Shown: positions 34,978 through 43,581, counted from the first letter of the stretch. The stretch: 46,813 nucleotides of DNA from Pseudomonas sp. GM84 (GCF_000282535.1 NZ_AKJC01000317.1:1-46813); one strand, 5' to 3'. Made by a program: numbers and translations. Notes: a model not told the origin generated them from the letters alone.

Positions 34978-36333
34978 ATGCAAAAACTGCCGATACCTGA
35001 TTTCACCCAATTTCGCGTCAGTCGCAAACTCATCACCGCCATTGGCCTCCCGGTTCTCGCCGTGGGTGCCCTGGCGGCGTTGTTCAACGGCGTGTATTTC
35101 TACAACGAAGCGGGTCAGATGACCCACGTGCGTACCCTTTTCGGCGAAGAGAAAGTGGTCGAAGACGTCGGCTACGCCACGAAATGGTTTGGCCGCAGCA
35201 CAGCCTGGCGCCGAACCATCGGCGTGCAATCTTCCTTACAAGCCGACAGCTCGGAAGATGCCCGCAGCGGTCACCCCTCGGTAACCCTCGACAACCTGCC
35301 CATCGTGTTTCTGGGCAATGTCGATGCCAAGGCTGAATTCAGCACCCAGTTCCGCCTGCCCTCGGGCGACGCCTTCCTGAAAATCGCCCAGGAATACCGC
35401 ACGCCGGACAACTTCCTGCAGCGCGCACTTTTGCCTGCGGTCAAGGAAACGCTGCAGGCCACGGCCTCGCTGATGAGCGCCGATGACTACTACGCCGGCA
35501 ACCGCAGCCATTTCGGCGCCGAGTTCGAGAACCAGCTGCGCAATGGCCTGTACCTGACCAGCCGCAAGGAGATTCGCGTGCAGCGCGACAACTACCCTGC
35601 GCAAACGGCCATTCTCCAGTCAGGCACGGAGCAAGGCAGTTTTGGTGATAATTCCGCGACCCGCTTCGTCATCGAGAAGAAGCTCGACAAAGACGGCCAG
35701 GAGCTGCGCAAACAGCAGCAGTTTCGCCTGTTCGGGGTCGAAGTCGTTGACGCCAGGGTCACGCATATCGATCCCAATCCGCAGTATCAGCAGCGCATGG
35801 TAAGGGTGCAGCAGGCGCTGGCGGAGCTTGCCGTTGCACGGCAGAACCGGCTCAAGGAGGAGGAGGAAAAGGAACTGGTGTCTGCCCGAGGTGCCAAGGA
35901 CGTCGAGGCCAAGCGGCAGGAGAGCCTGCGCCAGCAGATCGAACGCACCACCGAAGCCGAAACCGAGAAGCAGCTGACACTGATCAACGCCGAACGGGAA
36001 AAGCGCCGCGCCGAGATCGACAAGCAGACTGCTGAATTGCTGCGCGACAAGGCCCGGGTCAATGCCGAGGCCACCAAGGTCACGGCCGATGCGGAAGCGT
36101 ATGCGCGGGAAGCAGCGATCAAGGCGGATGGTGCGCTGCAGACCAAGCTCGATGCATTGGTACAGATCAATCGGGCCTGGGCTGAAGCGGCGGCGAAGGC
36201 ACCGGTGCCCAATGTGATGATGGGGGGTGGCTCGGAGGCAGGGGTTGGTCGTCAGGATGAGATGAGTAAGCTGATGAGCGTGTTGGCGACGAAGGCGGCC
36301 AAGGATCTGATGGTGGATCTCAAGACGCCGTAA
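34978..36333 (+). CDS. SPFH/Band 7 membrane-scaffold protein
   Basis: A 451-residue protein. One N-terminal membrane helix (about 20-42) is followed by an SPFH-like domain (about 60-260), then a long charged coiled coil (about 275-400, Glu/Lys/Arg/Ala heptads such as RLKEEEEKELVSARGAKDVEAKRQE) and a Gly-rich end. This is the flotillin/stomatin plan; such proteins oligomerise and organise membrane domains or proteases. ATG 34978 has AAGGAG 6 nt upstream. No NfeD-like partner is adjacent, and the specific role is unknown. Confidence 0.82.
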   Translation: MQKLPIPDFTQFRVSRKLITAIGLPVLAVGALAALFNGVYFYNEAGQMTHVRTLFGEEKVVEDVGYATKWFGRSTAWRRTIGVQSSLQADSSEDARSGHPSVTLDNLPIVFLGNVDAKAEFSTQFRLPSGDAFLKIAQEYRTPDNFLQRALLPAVKETLQATASLMSADDYYAGNRSHFGAEFENQLRNGLYLTSRKEIRVQRDNYPAQTAILQSGTEQGSFGDNSATRFVIEKKLDKDGQELRKQQQFRLFGVEVVDARVTHIDPNPQYQQRMVRVQQALAELAVARQNRLKEEEEKELVSARGAKDVEAKRQESLRQQIERTTEAETEKQLTLINAEREKRRAEIDKQTAELLRDKARVNAEATKVTADAEAYAREAAIKADGALQTKLDALVQINRAWAEAAAKAPVPNVMMGGGSEAGVGRQDEMSKLMSVLATKAAKDLMVDLKTP

Positions 36334-36337
36334 TCGC

Positions 36338-36382
36338 CTTGCCCCCTGTGAAACCTGATTGCCAAGTGTCACAGGGGGCAAG
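36338..36382. terminator. 14-bp perfect inverted repeat between convergent SPFH and immunity-like genes
   Basis: Arms 36338-36351 (CTTGCCCCCTGTGA) and 36369-36382 are exact reverse complements with a 17-nt loop. It begins 5 bp after the SPFH stop and ends 38 bp before the end of the opposing gene. There is no strong T-run; it is likely a boundary or terminator-like element at the left edge of the lower-GC island. Confidence 0.5.
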
Positions 36383-36419
36383 TAAATCGCGGCCAGTGGT
36401 GAGCTCGCGAGCAGGCCAT

Positions 36420-36812
36420 CTACTTGAAATCGAACATTGCCCATGCGGTCATCAACCAGATGAATCCGCTCATGCTCAACCAAGCTGATATCACCAGTCG
36501 CTTTTTGAGGTGGGTAGGGAACGCTTTCAACTCATCTAAATCCAGCATTCCTCTACGCGCAGGGTACCAAGGAAATGCAACTAATCCACTTGCCGTGCAT
36601 ATAACCATCCAGCGCCACTTGAAACTACCACTACCCCATGCAGATTTCACTGCTTCGAAGTATGGGCTGCTGGTGATGGCCGAGCAGACAACATGATAAT
36701 CCTTTGTCATTGTTGTATACGCACTCATGGCAACTCCCGGGATACCTATGACGAAAGGGCTGAGTAAAAAAATTAGCTTTGCCATCACCGGCCAGCCCGT
36801 TATGTCAATCAT
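36420..36812 (-). CDS. Small three-helix membrane protein, probable immunity protein of the PAAR effector
   Basis: A 130-residue protein with three likely membrane helices (about 8-30, 65-85 and 106-126) and short Lys/Arg loops, no known enzymatic motif. ATG 36812 has GAGG 7 nt upstream and overlaps the stop of the PAAR effector gene by 8 nt. A longer frame from 36848 would overlap further and has no good RBS. Small integral membrane proteins coupled to effectors with hydrophobic C-termini commonly protect the producer from pore formation. The immunity role is inferred from position and topology only. Confidence 0.7.
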   Translation of the reverse strand: MIDITGWPVMAKLIFLLSPFVIGIPGVAMSAYTTMTKDYHVVCSAITSSPYFEAVKSAWGSGSFKWRWMVICTASGLVAFPWYPARRGMLDLDELKAFPTHLKKRLVISAWLSMSGFIWLMTAWAMFDFK

Positions 36813-38217
36813 TGGTAACCTCGTAGATGAGTTCACCTGTTGCTTCACCGAATGCTCCGCCCCCCAAACCTCCTGCCAGTCCCGCCGCTCCCACTAGCAC
36901 CATGCCGCAAACTGGTACACCAAGTCCTCCAGATCCTATGGCAAAGACGGCACATACTGTGCCTGCCGCCGAGCTTGCAGCTGAAGCCCCTAGCGCCCCT
37001 CCGACCAGTCCAGCAGAGAAACTGCCCGTCTCAGTCAATCGGATTTTTTTGCAGGCAAGGGTTTCGCCAGCGCGACATACATCCTGAACTTTCATATACG
37101 ATGAAACGCCACCCAACCCTACTGCGGCATATCCCCCATACTTCAGGTACTTACCAACCTTCGCCACTTTCTCCAGATGTGTCGTATACCCTGGAATCTG
37201 CCCCGCCCCACCCGCTTTTGACCAATGATGCACAAGGCTCTTAGTCGAGATATTCAAGCTCTTCTTGAGACGCTCATAACTACCAAGATTCAGCTGCTTG
37301 TTGAGAAAAGCCGCCTTCAACTGTCCATCCAACTGCTGCAACAGCTGACGCCGCGACGCAAAGAACTCCCGGCTATTCAAATGCCCATGCCGCAGAAACT
37401 CTCGCTGATGTAATTGATCGATCTGCTGCAACGTCATGCTGACCTGCTTCAACCCCTGGTCCAGCATGTCCTTGCCCACGCCCATCGACTGGCTGGCACC
37501 ACTGAGCAGCCCGGCAATTTCAGCCTGGTGCTGCATCATGAAATCCGACTCCGCGAAATCGAGCACAGCCAAAGCACGCCGCGCATGTTCTGCGGCGGCC
37601 ATCAGTTGCCCTTCCTCACGGGTACACGCATCAGCGTTGTCCGGATCACCGATGACAAAGATCTCCCCAGCCTTGAACCCCTGTTCGAATGTCGGATTCA
37701 GCCGCTGTAATCGGGAAATCGGCAAGGTGCTGTCATGCTGAGCCAACTCCATCAGCACCTGTGGAAACGACATGCTTCGGGGAAGCACATAAAAGCCCGG
37801 CTCCAATGATCCGGGCATGCTACTCATTCCAACGGGTGAGTAATGACTTGGGGGTGTGGGTGTGGGTGTAGCTGTCGATCGTGCCGCAACACTTACACCA
37901 CGGCTTGCAGCGGCTGATTGCCTGGATGGCGGTTCACCGTGCAACGGCGCCACTACCCGATTGGTACCTGACGGACAGCCACAGGTTACCAATGCACCAT
38001 CCATGGCAACCCGTTTTCCGGCAGAAGTGAAGTGCCACACGCCTTCGGCGACTGTTCCTTCCTCGCCACAACGCGGGCAAGGCGTCGTCGGGTCTCCCTC
38101 CCTCAGCACCCAGCGACCATCCGTGATGTATCCAGCATCGGTAGCGATGCATACAGCGCCGGTGGTAGTGACATCACCATCTACCGCCTGACCTTTTCCT
38201 TCCAGATTGACACGCAT
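36805..38217 (-). CDS. PAAR-domain type VI secretion effector with LysM-like middle and glycine-rich hydrophobic C-terminus
   Basis: A 470-residue protein. Residues about 1-92 are a PAAR domain (VDGDVTTTGAVCI, GDPTTPC47PRC50, MDGALVTC79GC81PSG) with four cysteines able to bind zinc at the spike tip. A Ser/Thr/Pro linker follows, then a LysM-like segment (about 140-192: FYVLPRSMSFPQVLMELAQ, LNPTFEQGFKAGEIFVIGD). Next come an alpha-helical region (about 200-340) and a C-terminus (about 350-465) dense in Gly, Ala and Ser with hydrophobic stretches (GLVGGALGASAASSAAGTV, VLVGAAGLAGGLGGGAFG), suggesting membrane insertion. GGGAG-like SD lies before ATG 38217. No T6SS structural genes are nearby, so it is an orphan cargo gene. 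GC is lower than in its neighbours, consistent with transfer. Confidence 0.82.
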   Translation of the reverse strand: MRVNLEGKGQAVDGDVTTTGAVCIATDAGYITDGRWVLREGDPTTPCPRCGEEGTVAEGVWHFTSAGKRVAMDGALVTCGCPSGTNRVVAPLHGEPPSRQSAAASRGVSVAARSTATPTPTPPSHYSPVGMSSMPGSLEPGFYVLPRSMSFPQVLMELAQHDSTLPISRLQRLNPTFEQGFKAGEIFVIGDPDNADACTREEGQLMAAAEHARRALAVLDFAESDFMMQHQAEIAGLLSGASQSMGVGKDMLDQGLKQVSMTLQQIDQLHQREFLRHGHLNSREFFASRRQLLQQLDGQLKAAFLNKQLNLGSYERLKKSLNISTKSLVHHWSKAGGAGQIPGYTTHLEKVAKVGKYLKYGGYAAVGLGGVSSYMKVQDVCRAGETLACKKIRLTETGSFSAGLVGGALGASAASSAAGTVCAVFAIGSGGLGVPVCGMVLVGAAGLAGGLGGGAFGEATGELIYEVTND

Positions 38218-38239
38218 TAGCAGGCTCCCTGCGCATTGA

Positions 38240-38257
38240 TTAGGTTTTGAAACCTAA
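38240..38257. promoter_or_regulatory. Palindrome TTAGGTTT-N2-AAACCTAA before the PAAR effector gene
   Basis: Perfect 8-bp arms with a 2-bp centre, 23 bp from the effector start codon on the minus strand and immediately upstream of its ribosome-binding site. It may be an operator or an RNA hairpin in the leader. Confidence 0.45.
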
Positions 38258-38345
38258 CAGCAACTCAGGGGGAAAATTGCCCACAGATGCGAAATAGACA
38301 TTTCCTACAAGTAACACAGAATAATCCTTCAAGAACTGCGCTAAC

Positions 38346-38375
38346 CAGTTAATGCGGGACAAGCATTGCACCCGT
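38346..38375 (+). repeat. Direct repeat, left copy, flanking the MFS gene
   Basis: 30 bp matching 39819-39848 at 27 positions, including the invariant GCGGGACAAGCATTGC. The second arm of the hairpin present at the right copy is missing here. Confidence 0.7.
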
Positions 38376-38593
38376 TCTGGCTATGTGGTCCTCCTTGGCT
38401 GTAAGTCACGACGAGATTCTCCTTCTCTCACGCGAGAACAAGGAATATCCTACAGCGTGAAAGATTGACTACGCCCTGCCAAACTCTCTACTTTCCCGCT
38501 CACTAGTCAAGTCACAACCTTAATCGAACAAGACAAAACTAAATTACCAATACAAAGGAGCCGCATCAAGCTCCGAAAATAGAGATCAGATAC

Positions 38594-39817
38594 GTGAATA
38601 TTCTCAAGAACCAGTATCGATGGGTAATCTTAGCTGCAGCCACTTTCGCACAAGCGTGCGCTTGCTTCTTCGTTCAGGGCTTTGGATCTATCGCGCTGGA
38701 TGTCAAATCCGAGATGAACCTCACCAACTGGCAGATAGGTACACTGATTTCGGCTGCCCAATTGATCCCACTTGCCGGACTCTTGATTGCTGGCGAGTTG
38801 CTGGACAGGTACAGCGAGCGGTTTGTTGTAGGCATTGGTACCCTGATCGTTGGGGCCTCACTGTGCAGCGCTGTGCTGGCCAACTCCTACACTGAGTTGC
38901 TTATAGCGCTTATCATATTAGGCTTTGGCTATAGCACTGCCCAACCCGGGGGAAGCAAGTCCGTATCCAATTGGTTCAAAGGAAGCCAGCTAGGTTTTGC
39001 GATGGGCATTCGACAAGCCGGATTACCATTGGGTGGCGCGATGGCAACACTGCTACTTCCATTTATTGCCATTCAATACTCGGTTCCAGCAGCTTTCCTG
39101 GCGGGCGGGCTGATAGCATTGTTCGGTGCTCTTCTGTTCATGCTGCTATACAAAACGCCAGACACACAACAAAGCACCGAAAAAAAACAAATCAACCTGA
39201 AGCTGGCGATTAAATCACGACTTTCCATGGCCTCGCACCCTTCCATGAGAAAGATCATGATGTCTGGCGCTAGCCTTACCGCCTCCCAGTACGCCATCTC
39301 AGTGTTCTTGGTTTTGTACCTTCACACTTCACTTGGCCTTGAAAGCTCCATTGCGGCAATGATGTTCTTCGTTGTGTTAGGAGCAGGCATAGCAGGACGA
39401 ATCATCCTGGCGGCCTGGAGCGATCGTTGCAAGGCAGGAAGATACTTCCCTGTGATGACTTGTCTAGGCGCAGTAACCGCCATACTGATACTTCTCCCTT
39501 TTTTGAAAACTCAAAACCTGGCAATCCTAAGTGCATTCATGGCTTTGACTGGCTTCTTTGCCTATGGGTGGTACGGCCCTTGGGTAGCCTATATCGCAGA
39601 GACCGCTCCCGCTGACCGCAAGGGCTTCGCGCTGGGAATGGCCATGACAGCCAATCAGGTATCCGTAGTATTGATACCTCCGATTATTGGTCTATCGCGA
39701 GATAGCCTCGGCACCTATGCCTATGGCTGGGGAGCACTGGCGATTGTTTCTGCCATTGTGCTGTTTACTACCAGCACCTCCAAATACCGCGGAAGTGTTG
39801 CTCAGAAGGATTATTAA
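38594..39817 (+). CDS. Major facilitator superfamily transporter
   Basis: A 407-residue permease with 12 likely membrane helices and a cytoplasmic loop between helices 6 and 7 (about 190-215, Lys-rich). The pattern GELLDRYSERFVVGIGTL between helices 2 and 3 fits the MFS A-motif region. The start is taken as GTG 38594 from the N-terminal VNILKNQYRW sequence; the ribosome-binding site is weak. Codon use and GC differ from flanking genes. Direct repeats flank the gene, which suggests a transferred cassette. The substrate cannot be deduced; it lies between a T6SS effector and an acyl-CoA dehydrogenase with no clear partner. Confidence 0.85.
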   Translation: MNILKNQYRWVILAAATFAQACACFFVQGFGSIALDVKSEMNLTNWQIGTLISAAQLIPLAGLLIAGELLDRYSERFVVGIGTLIVGASLCSAVLANSYTELLIALIILGFGYSTAQPGGSKSVSNWFKGSQLGFAMGIRQAGLPLGGAMATLLLPFIAIQYSVPAAFLAGGLIALFGALLFMLLYKTPDTQQSTEKKQINLKLAIKSRLSMASHPSMRKIMMSGASLTASQYAISVFLVLYLHTSLGLESSIAAMMFFVVLGAGIAGRIILAAWSDRCKAGRYFPVMTCLGAVTAILILLPFLKTQNLAILSAFMALTGFFAYGWYGPWVAYIAETAPADRKGFALGMAMTANQVSVVLIPPIIGLSRDSLGTYAYGWGALAIVSAIVLFTTSTSKYRGSVAQKDY

Positions 39818-39818
39818 A

Positions 39819-39853
39819 CAGGTAACGCGGGACAAGCATTGCGCCCGTCCCGC
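39819..39853. repeat. Direct repeat, right copy, with a 7-bp hairpin
   Basis: 30 bp (39819-39848) repeats 38346-38375 with three differences. GCGGGAC (39827-39833) and GTCCCGC (39847-39853) pair as a stem between the MFS stop and the opposing acyl-CoA dehydrogenase stop, so it may also act as a transcript end. It marks the right edge of the low-GC segment. Confidence 0.65.
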
Positions 39854-39870
39854 AAAACCATCAGCAGCAA

Positions 39871-41100
39871 CTACCGCCCACTACGCAACATCTCCGCCGG
39901 CACATACTTACCGATCTCATACTTGCCAATCGCCGCCCGATGCACTTCATCCGGCCCATCCGCCAACCGCAGGGTACGCTGCATCGCATACATATAAGCC
40001 AACGGGAAGTCCCCGCTCACCCCTGCCCCGCCATGCATCTGAATCGCCCGGTCGATCACCTTCAAGGCGACGTTCGGCGCCACCACCTTGATCTGCGCGA
40101 TCTCGCTGCGCGCCACCTTGTTGCCAACCGTGTCCATCATGTACGCCGCTTTCAGGGTCAGCAGACGCGCCATGTCGATCTCCATGCGCGAGTCGGCAAT
40201 CTTGTCGACGTTGCCACCCAACCGCGCCAGCGGGCGGCCGAAGGCGGTGCGCGCGACCGAACGCTTGCACATCAGCTCCAGCGCCCGTTCGGCCATGCCA
40301 ACCGAACGCATGCAGTGGTGGATGCGGCCTGGCCCCAGGCGACCCTGGGCGATCTCGAAGCCGCGGCCTTCACCGAGGATCACATTCTCGTAAGGCACTC
40401 GCACGTTCTCGAACAGCACTTCGGCATGGCCGTGGGGCGCGTCGTCGTAGCCAAACACCGGCAGCGGCCGGACGATCTTCACCCCCGGTGCATCGGTCGG
40501 CACCAGCACCATCGAGTGCTGCTGGTGGCGCGGGCCATCCGGATTGGACAAGCCCATGAAGATCATCACCTTGCAGCGCGGGTCACAGGCGCCGGAGGTC
40601 CACCACTTGCGGCCATTGATCACCCACTCGTCACCGTCGCGCACGGCGGTGGCGGCCATGTTGGTGGCGTCCGAAGAGGCCACGTCCGGTTCGGTCATGG
40701 CGAATGCCGAGCGGATCTCGCCACGCAGCAACGGCTCCAGCCACTGGCGCTTCTGCGCCTCGCTGCCATAGCGCACCAGCACCTCCATGTTGCCGGTGTC
40801 CGGCGCCGAGCAGTTGAACGGCTCCGGCCCCAGCAGCGAGCGGCCCATGATCTCGGCCAGGGGTGCATATTCCAGGTTGCTCAGGCCGGCGCCGTATTCC
40901 GACTCGGGCAGGAACAGGTTCCACAGGCCTTCGGCGCGGGCCTTGGCCTTGAGCGCTTCCATGATCGCGGTGGGCTGCCAGCGGTCACCCTCGGCGACCT
41001 GGCGCTCGAACACCGGTTCTGCGGGATAGACATGGGCATCCATGAACGCGGTCACGCGCTCGCGCAGTGCCTGGACCTTGGGCGAATAGGCGAAATCCAT
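39871..41100 (-). CDS. Acyl-CoA dehydrogenase
   Basis: A 409-residue FAD enzyme. Marks are [16 protein letters not shown] (about 130-145, FAD/substrate), [13 protein letters not shown], the helix [21 protein letters not shown] (about 250-270), [14 protein letters not shown] and the final [35 protein letters not shown]. It oxidises an acyl-CoA, passing electrons to ETF. The length and motifs resemble the ACAD10/11-like group. ATG 41100 has AAGGTAG upstream; an extension to 41190 is not supported. It is divergent from a LysR regulator 138 bp away, which probably controls it. Confidence 0.92.
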   Translation of the reverse strand: MDFAYSPKVQALRERVTAFMDAHVYPAEPVFERQVAEGDRWQPTAIMEALKAKARAEGLWNLFLPESEYGAGLSNLEYAPLAEIMGRSLLGPEPFNCSAPDTGNMEVLVRYGSEAQKRQWLEPLLRGEIRSAFAMTEPDVASSDATNMAATAVRDGDEWVINGRKWWTSGACDPRCKVMIFMGLSNPDGPRHQQHSMVLVPTDAPGVKIVRPLPVFGYDDAPHGHAEVLFENVRVPYENVILGEGRGFEIAQGRLGPGRIHHCMRSVGMAERALELMCKRSVARTAFGRPLARLGGNVDKIADSRMEIDMARLLTLKAAYMMDTVGNKVARSEIAQIKVVAPNVALKVIDRAIQMHGGAGVSGDFPLAYMYAMQRTLRLADGPDEVHRAAIGKYEIGKYVPAEMLRSGR

Positions 41101-41190
41101 CGGGGCTACCTTCACGGTTCGAAGTACATGGACAGAGCCTAGAGCAGCCGCACTCAATCCACCTAGTCTATTTTCTACGTGTATAAACAT

Positions 41191-41207
41191 TCATAACCGA
41201 TATATGA
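41191..41207. promoter_or_regulatory. Palindrome TCATA-N7-TATGA in the acyl-CoA dehydrogenase/LysR gap
   Basis: A 17-bp symmetrical element 31 bp before the LysR start, in an AT-rich part of the divergent intergenic region (41101-41238). Spacing fits a LysR-type site, although the T-N11-A pattern is not met exactly. Confidence 0.4.
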
Positions 41208-41238
41208 TCGCCCAATAATTCCAACAAAGAGCGGCGCC

Positions 41239-42165
41239 ATGAACCTCAGCAAGGTCGACCTCAACCTGTTCATCGTTTTCGACGCGATCTACACCGAAGC
41301 CAACCTGACCCGCGCCGGACAAATCGTCGGTATCACCCAGCCTGCGGTCTCCAACGCACTCTCGCGGCTGCGCGAAACCTTCAACGACCCGCTGTTCGTG
41401 CGCACCGCCCAGGGCATGGTGCCCACGCCCATGGCGCAGAACATCATCGGCCCGGTGCGCAATGCCCTGGCGCTGCTGCGCACCTCGGTGCAGGAAAGCC
41501 GCATCTTCAACCCGCAGCAGGCCAACAAGACCTTCCGCATCAGCATGACCGACCTCACCGAGGCGGTGATCCTGCCGCCGCTGTTCCAGCGCCTGCGTCG
41601 CCTGGCCCCATCGGTGCTGATCGAAAGCTTCCCGTGCAAGCGCCGCGAAACCACCAAGGAGCTGGCCGCCGGACGCCTGGACTTCGCCGTCGATGCGCCG
41701 TTGAACACCGACCCCCAGGTGCGCCACGTCAAGCTCATGCAGGACCGCTACGTCTGCGCCCTGCGCCCGGGCCACCCGCTGGCCGACGCCAAGCTCACCC
41801 TCGATGCCTACCTGGGCATGACCCACATCCATATCTCCAGCCGCCGCAACGGCCTGGGCTACGTCGACCTGGCCCTGGGCAAGATGGGCGTGCAGCGCAA
41901 GGTCGCCTTGCGCTCGCAGCACTACCTGATGGCCTCCCAGGTGCTGCAACAGACCGACATGGCGATGACCGTGCCGGAACGCTTCGCCCGCCGCCATCAA
42001 TTGCGTTACCAGCCGCTGCCGGTGGACGTGCCGGCACTGGAAACGCACCTGTACTGGCATGAAAGCACCGACCAGGACCCGGCCAACCGCTGGATGCGCG
42101 AGCAGATCATCGAGTTGTGTGAGCGCGTGGTGGCTGAGGAAGAACGGGCATTAGCCCCAGCGTGA
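41239..42165 (+). CDS. LysR-family transcriptional regulator
   Basis: A 308-residue regulator. Residues 1-62 are the winged HTH (VDLNLFIVFDAIYTEANLTRA, ITQPAVSNALSRLRETFNDPLFVRT), residues about 92-300 the periplasmic-binding-like effector domain. The sequence style is that of the NodD/PcaQ-like branch. It is divergent from an acyl-CoA dehydrogenase, its most likely target; the effector is unknown. GCGGCGCC just before ATG 41239 gives a weak SD. Confidence 0.9.
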   Translation: MNLSKVDLNLFIVFDAIYTEANLTRAGQIVGITQPAVSNALSRLRETFNDPLFVRTAQGMVPTPMAQNIIGPVRNALALLRTSVQESRIFNPQQANKTFRISMTDLTEAVILPPLFQRLRRLAPSVLIESFPCKRRETTKELAAGRLDFAVDAPLNTDPQVRHVKLMQDRYVCALRPGHPLADAKLTLDAYLGMTHIHISSRRNGLGYVDLALGKMGVQRKVALRSQHYLMASQVLQQTDMAMTVPERFARRHQLRYQPLPVDVPALETHLYWHESTDQDPANRWMREQIIELCERVVAEEERALAPA

Positions 42166-42186
42166 ATTGATTTCTACATTGAGCAG

Positions 42187-42213
42187 GATATGGAGAAATT
42201 TTTTCTCCATATC
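42187..42213. repeat. 12-bp perfect hairpin between LysR and cysteine desulfurase genes
   Basis: GATATGGAGAAA (42187-42198), loop TTT, TTTCTCCATATC (42202-42213). It is 22 bp after the LysR stop and 102 bp before the next start. It may be the LysR terminator or a regulatory palindrome of the following gene; the AT-rich composition is unlike the flanks. Confidence 0.55.
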
Positions 42214-42314
42214 TCCCAATGCCGCCGAACAAAAGACAAATTCGTTTCGCCCCTCGCGGGTACGCTTGCTGCAACGAACGCCGATTCCACGGCGACAGCC
42301 ACGGACCCGCCTCC

Positions 42315-43469
42315 ATGCCAAGCGCCCCGCTCTATTTCGACTACGCCGCCACCACCCCCGTCGACGACCGGGTCATCGAGTCCATGCTCACCTGTCTTGG
42401 GCAACAAGTGAATTTCGGCAACCCCGCCTCCAGTGGCCACGCCTATGGCCAGGCGGCGCGTGAAACGGTCGAGTATGCCCGCCAACAAGTGGCCGAACGC
42501 GTCGGCGCCAGTGCCGATGAACTGGTGTGGACCTCGGGCGCCACCGAATCCAACAACCTCGCACTCAAAGGCATCGCCCAGGGCATGGGCCAGCCGGGCC
42601 ACCTGATCACCAGCCAGCTGGAACACAAGGCGGTGCTCGATACCGTCAGCGAACTGGAACGGCAAGGGTGGACAGTCACCCGCCTGGCACCGGACGCCGC
42701 GGGCCTGATCCAGCCCTATGCGGTACAGGCGGCATTGCGTGCCGACACCCGCCTGGTGTCGTTGATGGCGGTCAACAACGAACTGGGTACCGTCACCGAC
42801 TTTGCAAGCATCGGCGAACGGGTGCGTGCCCATGGCGCCTTGTTGCATGTGGATGCCGCCCAGGCCGTGGGCAAACTGGCCATCGACCTGCGCAACACGG
42901 CGGTCGACCTGATGTCGTTCTCGGCGCACAAGGTGTATGGCCCCAAAGGCATCGGTGCGTTGTACGTCGGCCCCCGCGCACGTGAGCTGATGCGTGCGCA
43001 GATGCACGGGGGTGGCCATGAGCGTGGACTGCGCTCGGGCACCTTGCCGACCCATCAGATCGTCGGCATGGGCAGCGCCTTCGCCCTCGCCGGCCAGCCC
43101 GGTGACAGCGAGCACCAGCGGTTGGAGCAGCTGGCCAAACGGCTGCGCGACGGGCTGCTGGCCCTGCCTGGGGTCAGCCTCAATGGCTGCCCGCAGCAGC
43201 GTATTCCCCATACCCTCAACCTGTGCATCGAGGCGCCGGGGTTCAACAGTGCGGCGTTGGCCAGTGAGCTGGCGTTGTCGACCACCTCGGCGTGCAATTC
43301 GGCGAGCAATGCGGCGTCGCATGTGCTGTTGGCACTGGGGCTGGATGAACAGCGGGCGCGCAAGAGCGTGCGCATCAGCATCGGGCGGTTTACCAGCGAG
43401 GCGCAGGTGGACAAGGCGATCGAGGTGTTTGCGCGGGTGGTGGCGGCGGGGGCGGTTGCGTTGTGGTGA
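42315..43469 (+). CDS. Cysteine desulfurase, NifS/IscS-like (class V aminotransferase)
   Basis: A 384-residue PLP enzyme. The start motif YFDYAATTPVD (about residue 6), TSGATESNNLALKG, HVDAAQAVGK and SAHK206VYGPKG (K206 binds PLP) are readable, as is the sulfur-loop cysteine C327 in TTSACNSAS. Such enzymes take sulfur from cysteine, giving alanine and a protein persulfide for Fe-S, tRNA or cofactor sulfuration. ATG 42315 is chosen because the conserved N-terminus begins there; upstream frame has no family similarity. It is isolated from isc, suf or nif genes, so it may be a standalone sulfur donor or a cysteine-degrading enzyme. Confidence 0.85.
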   Translation: MPSAPLYFDYAATTPVDDRVIESMLTCLGQQVNFGNPASSGHAYGQAARETVEYARQQVAERVGASADELVWTSGATESNNLALKGIAQGMGQPGHLITSQLEHKAVLDTVSELERQGWTVTRLAPDAAGLIQPYAVQAALRADTRLVSLMAVNNELGTVTDFASIGERVRAHGALLHVDAAQAVGKLAIDLRNTAVDLMSFSAHKVYGPKGIGALYVGPRARELMRAQMHGGGHERGLRSGTLPTHQIVGMGSAFALAGQPGDSEHQRLEQLAKRLRDGLLALPGVSLNGCPQQRIPHTLNLCIEAPGFNSAALASELALSTTSACNSASNAASHVLLALGLDEQRARKSVRISIGRFTSEAQVDKAIEVFARVVAAGAVALW

Positions 43470-43499
43470 GGGGCTCCTGGCGATAGATTTTTTGTGGAT

Positions 43500-43537
43500 T
43501 TGAGATCGAGCGCCGCCCGCGCGGCGCTCGATCTCAA
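43500..43537. repeat. 17-bp perfect inverted repeat between convergent genes
   Basis: Arms 43500-43516 (TTGAGATCGAGCGCCGC) and 43521-43537 are exact complements around CCGC. It lies between the stops of the desulfurase and nitroreductase genes and can fold on either strand. No T-run follows, so it is a candidate bidirectional end or a REP-like element. Confidence 0.7.
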
Positions 43538-43581
43538 CTACAACATCACAATCACGACATGCACCTTCACGCCCTCCCCAG

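Larger units (their letters stand above)
38218..38593. other. Non-coding gap of low GC between effector and MFS genes
   Basis: No gene is supported. It holds a palindrome (38240-38257) just upstream of the effector start, the left copy of a 30-bp direct repeat (38346-38375) and AT-rich DNA up to the transporter. The transporter promoter should lie in the last 200 bp, but no clear -35/-10 pair was found. Confidence 0.6.

Noticed and set aside
38354..39853. Insertion sequence with terminal repeats around the MFS gene
   Set aside because: The repeats are direct, not inverted, no transposase is encoded, and no short target duplication is visible.
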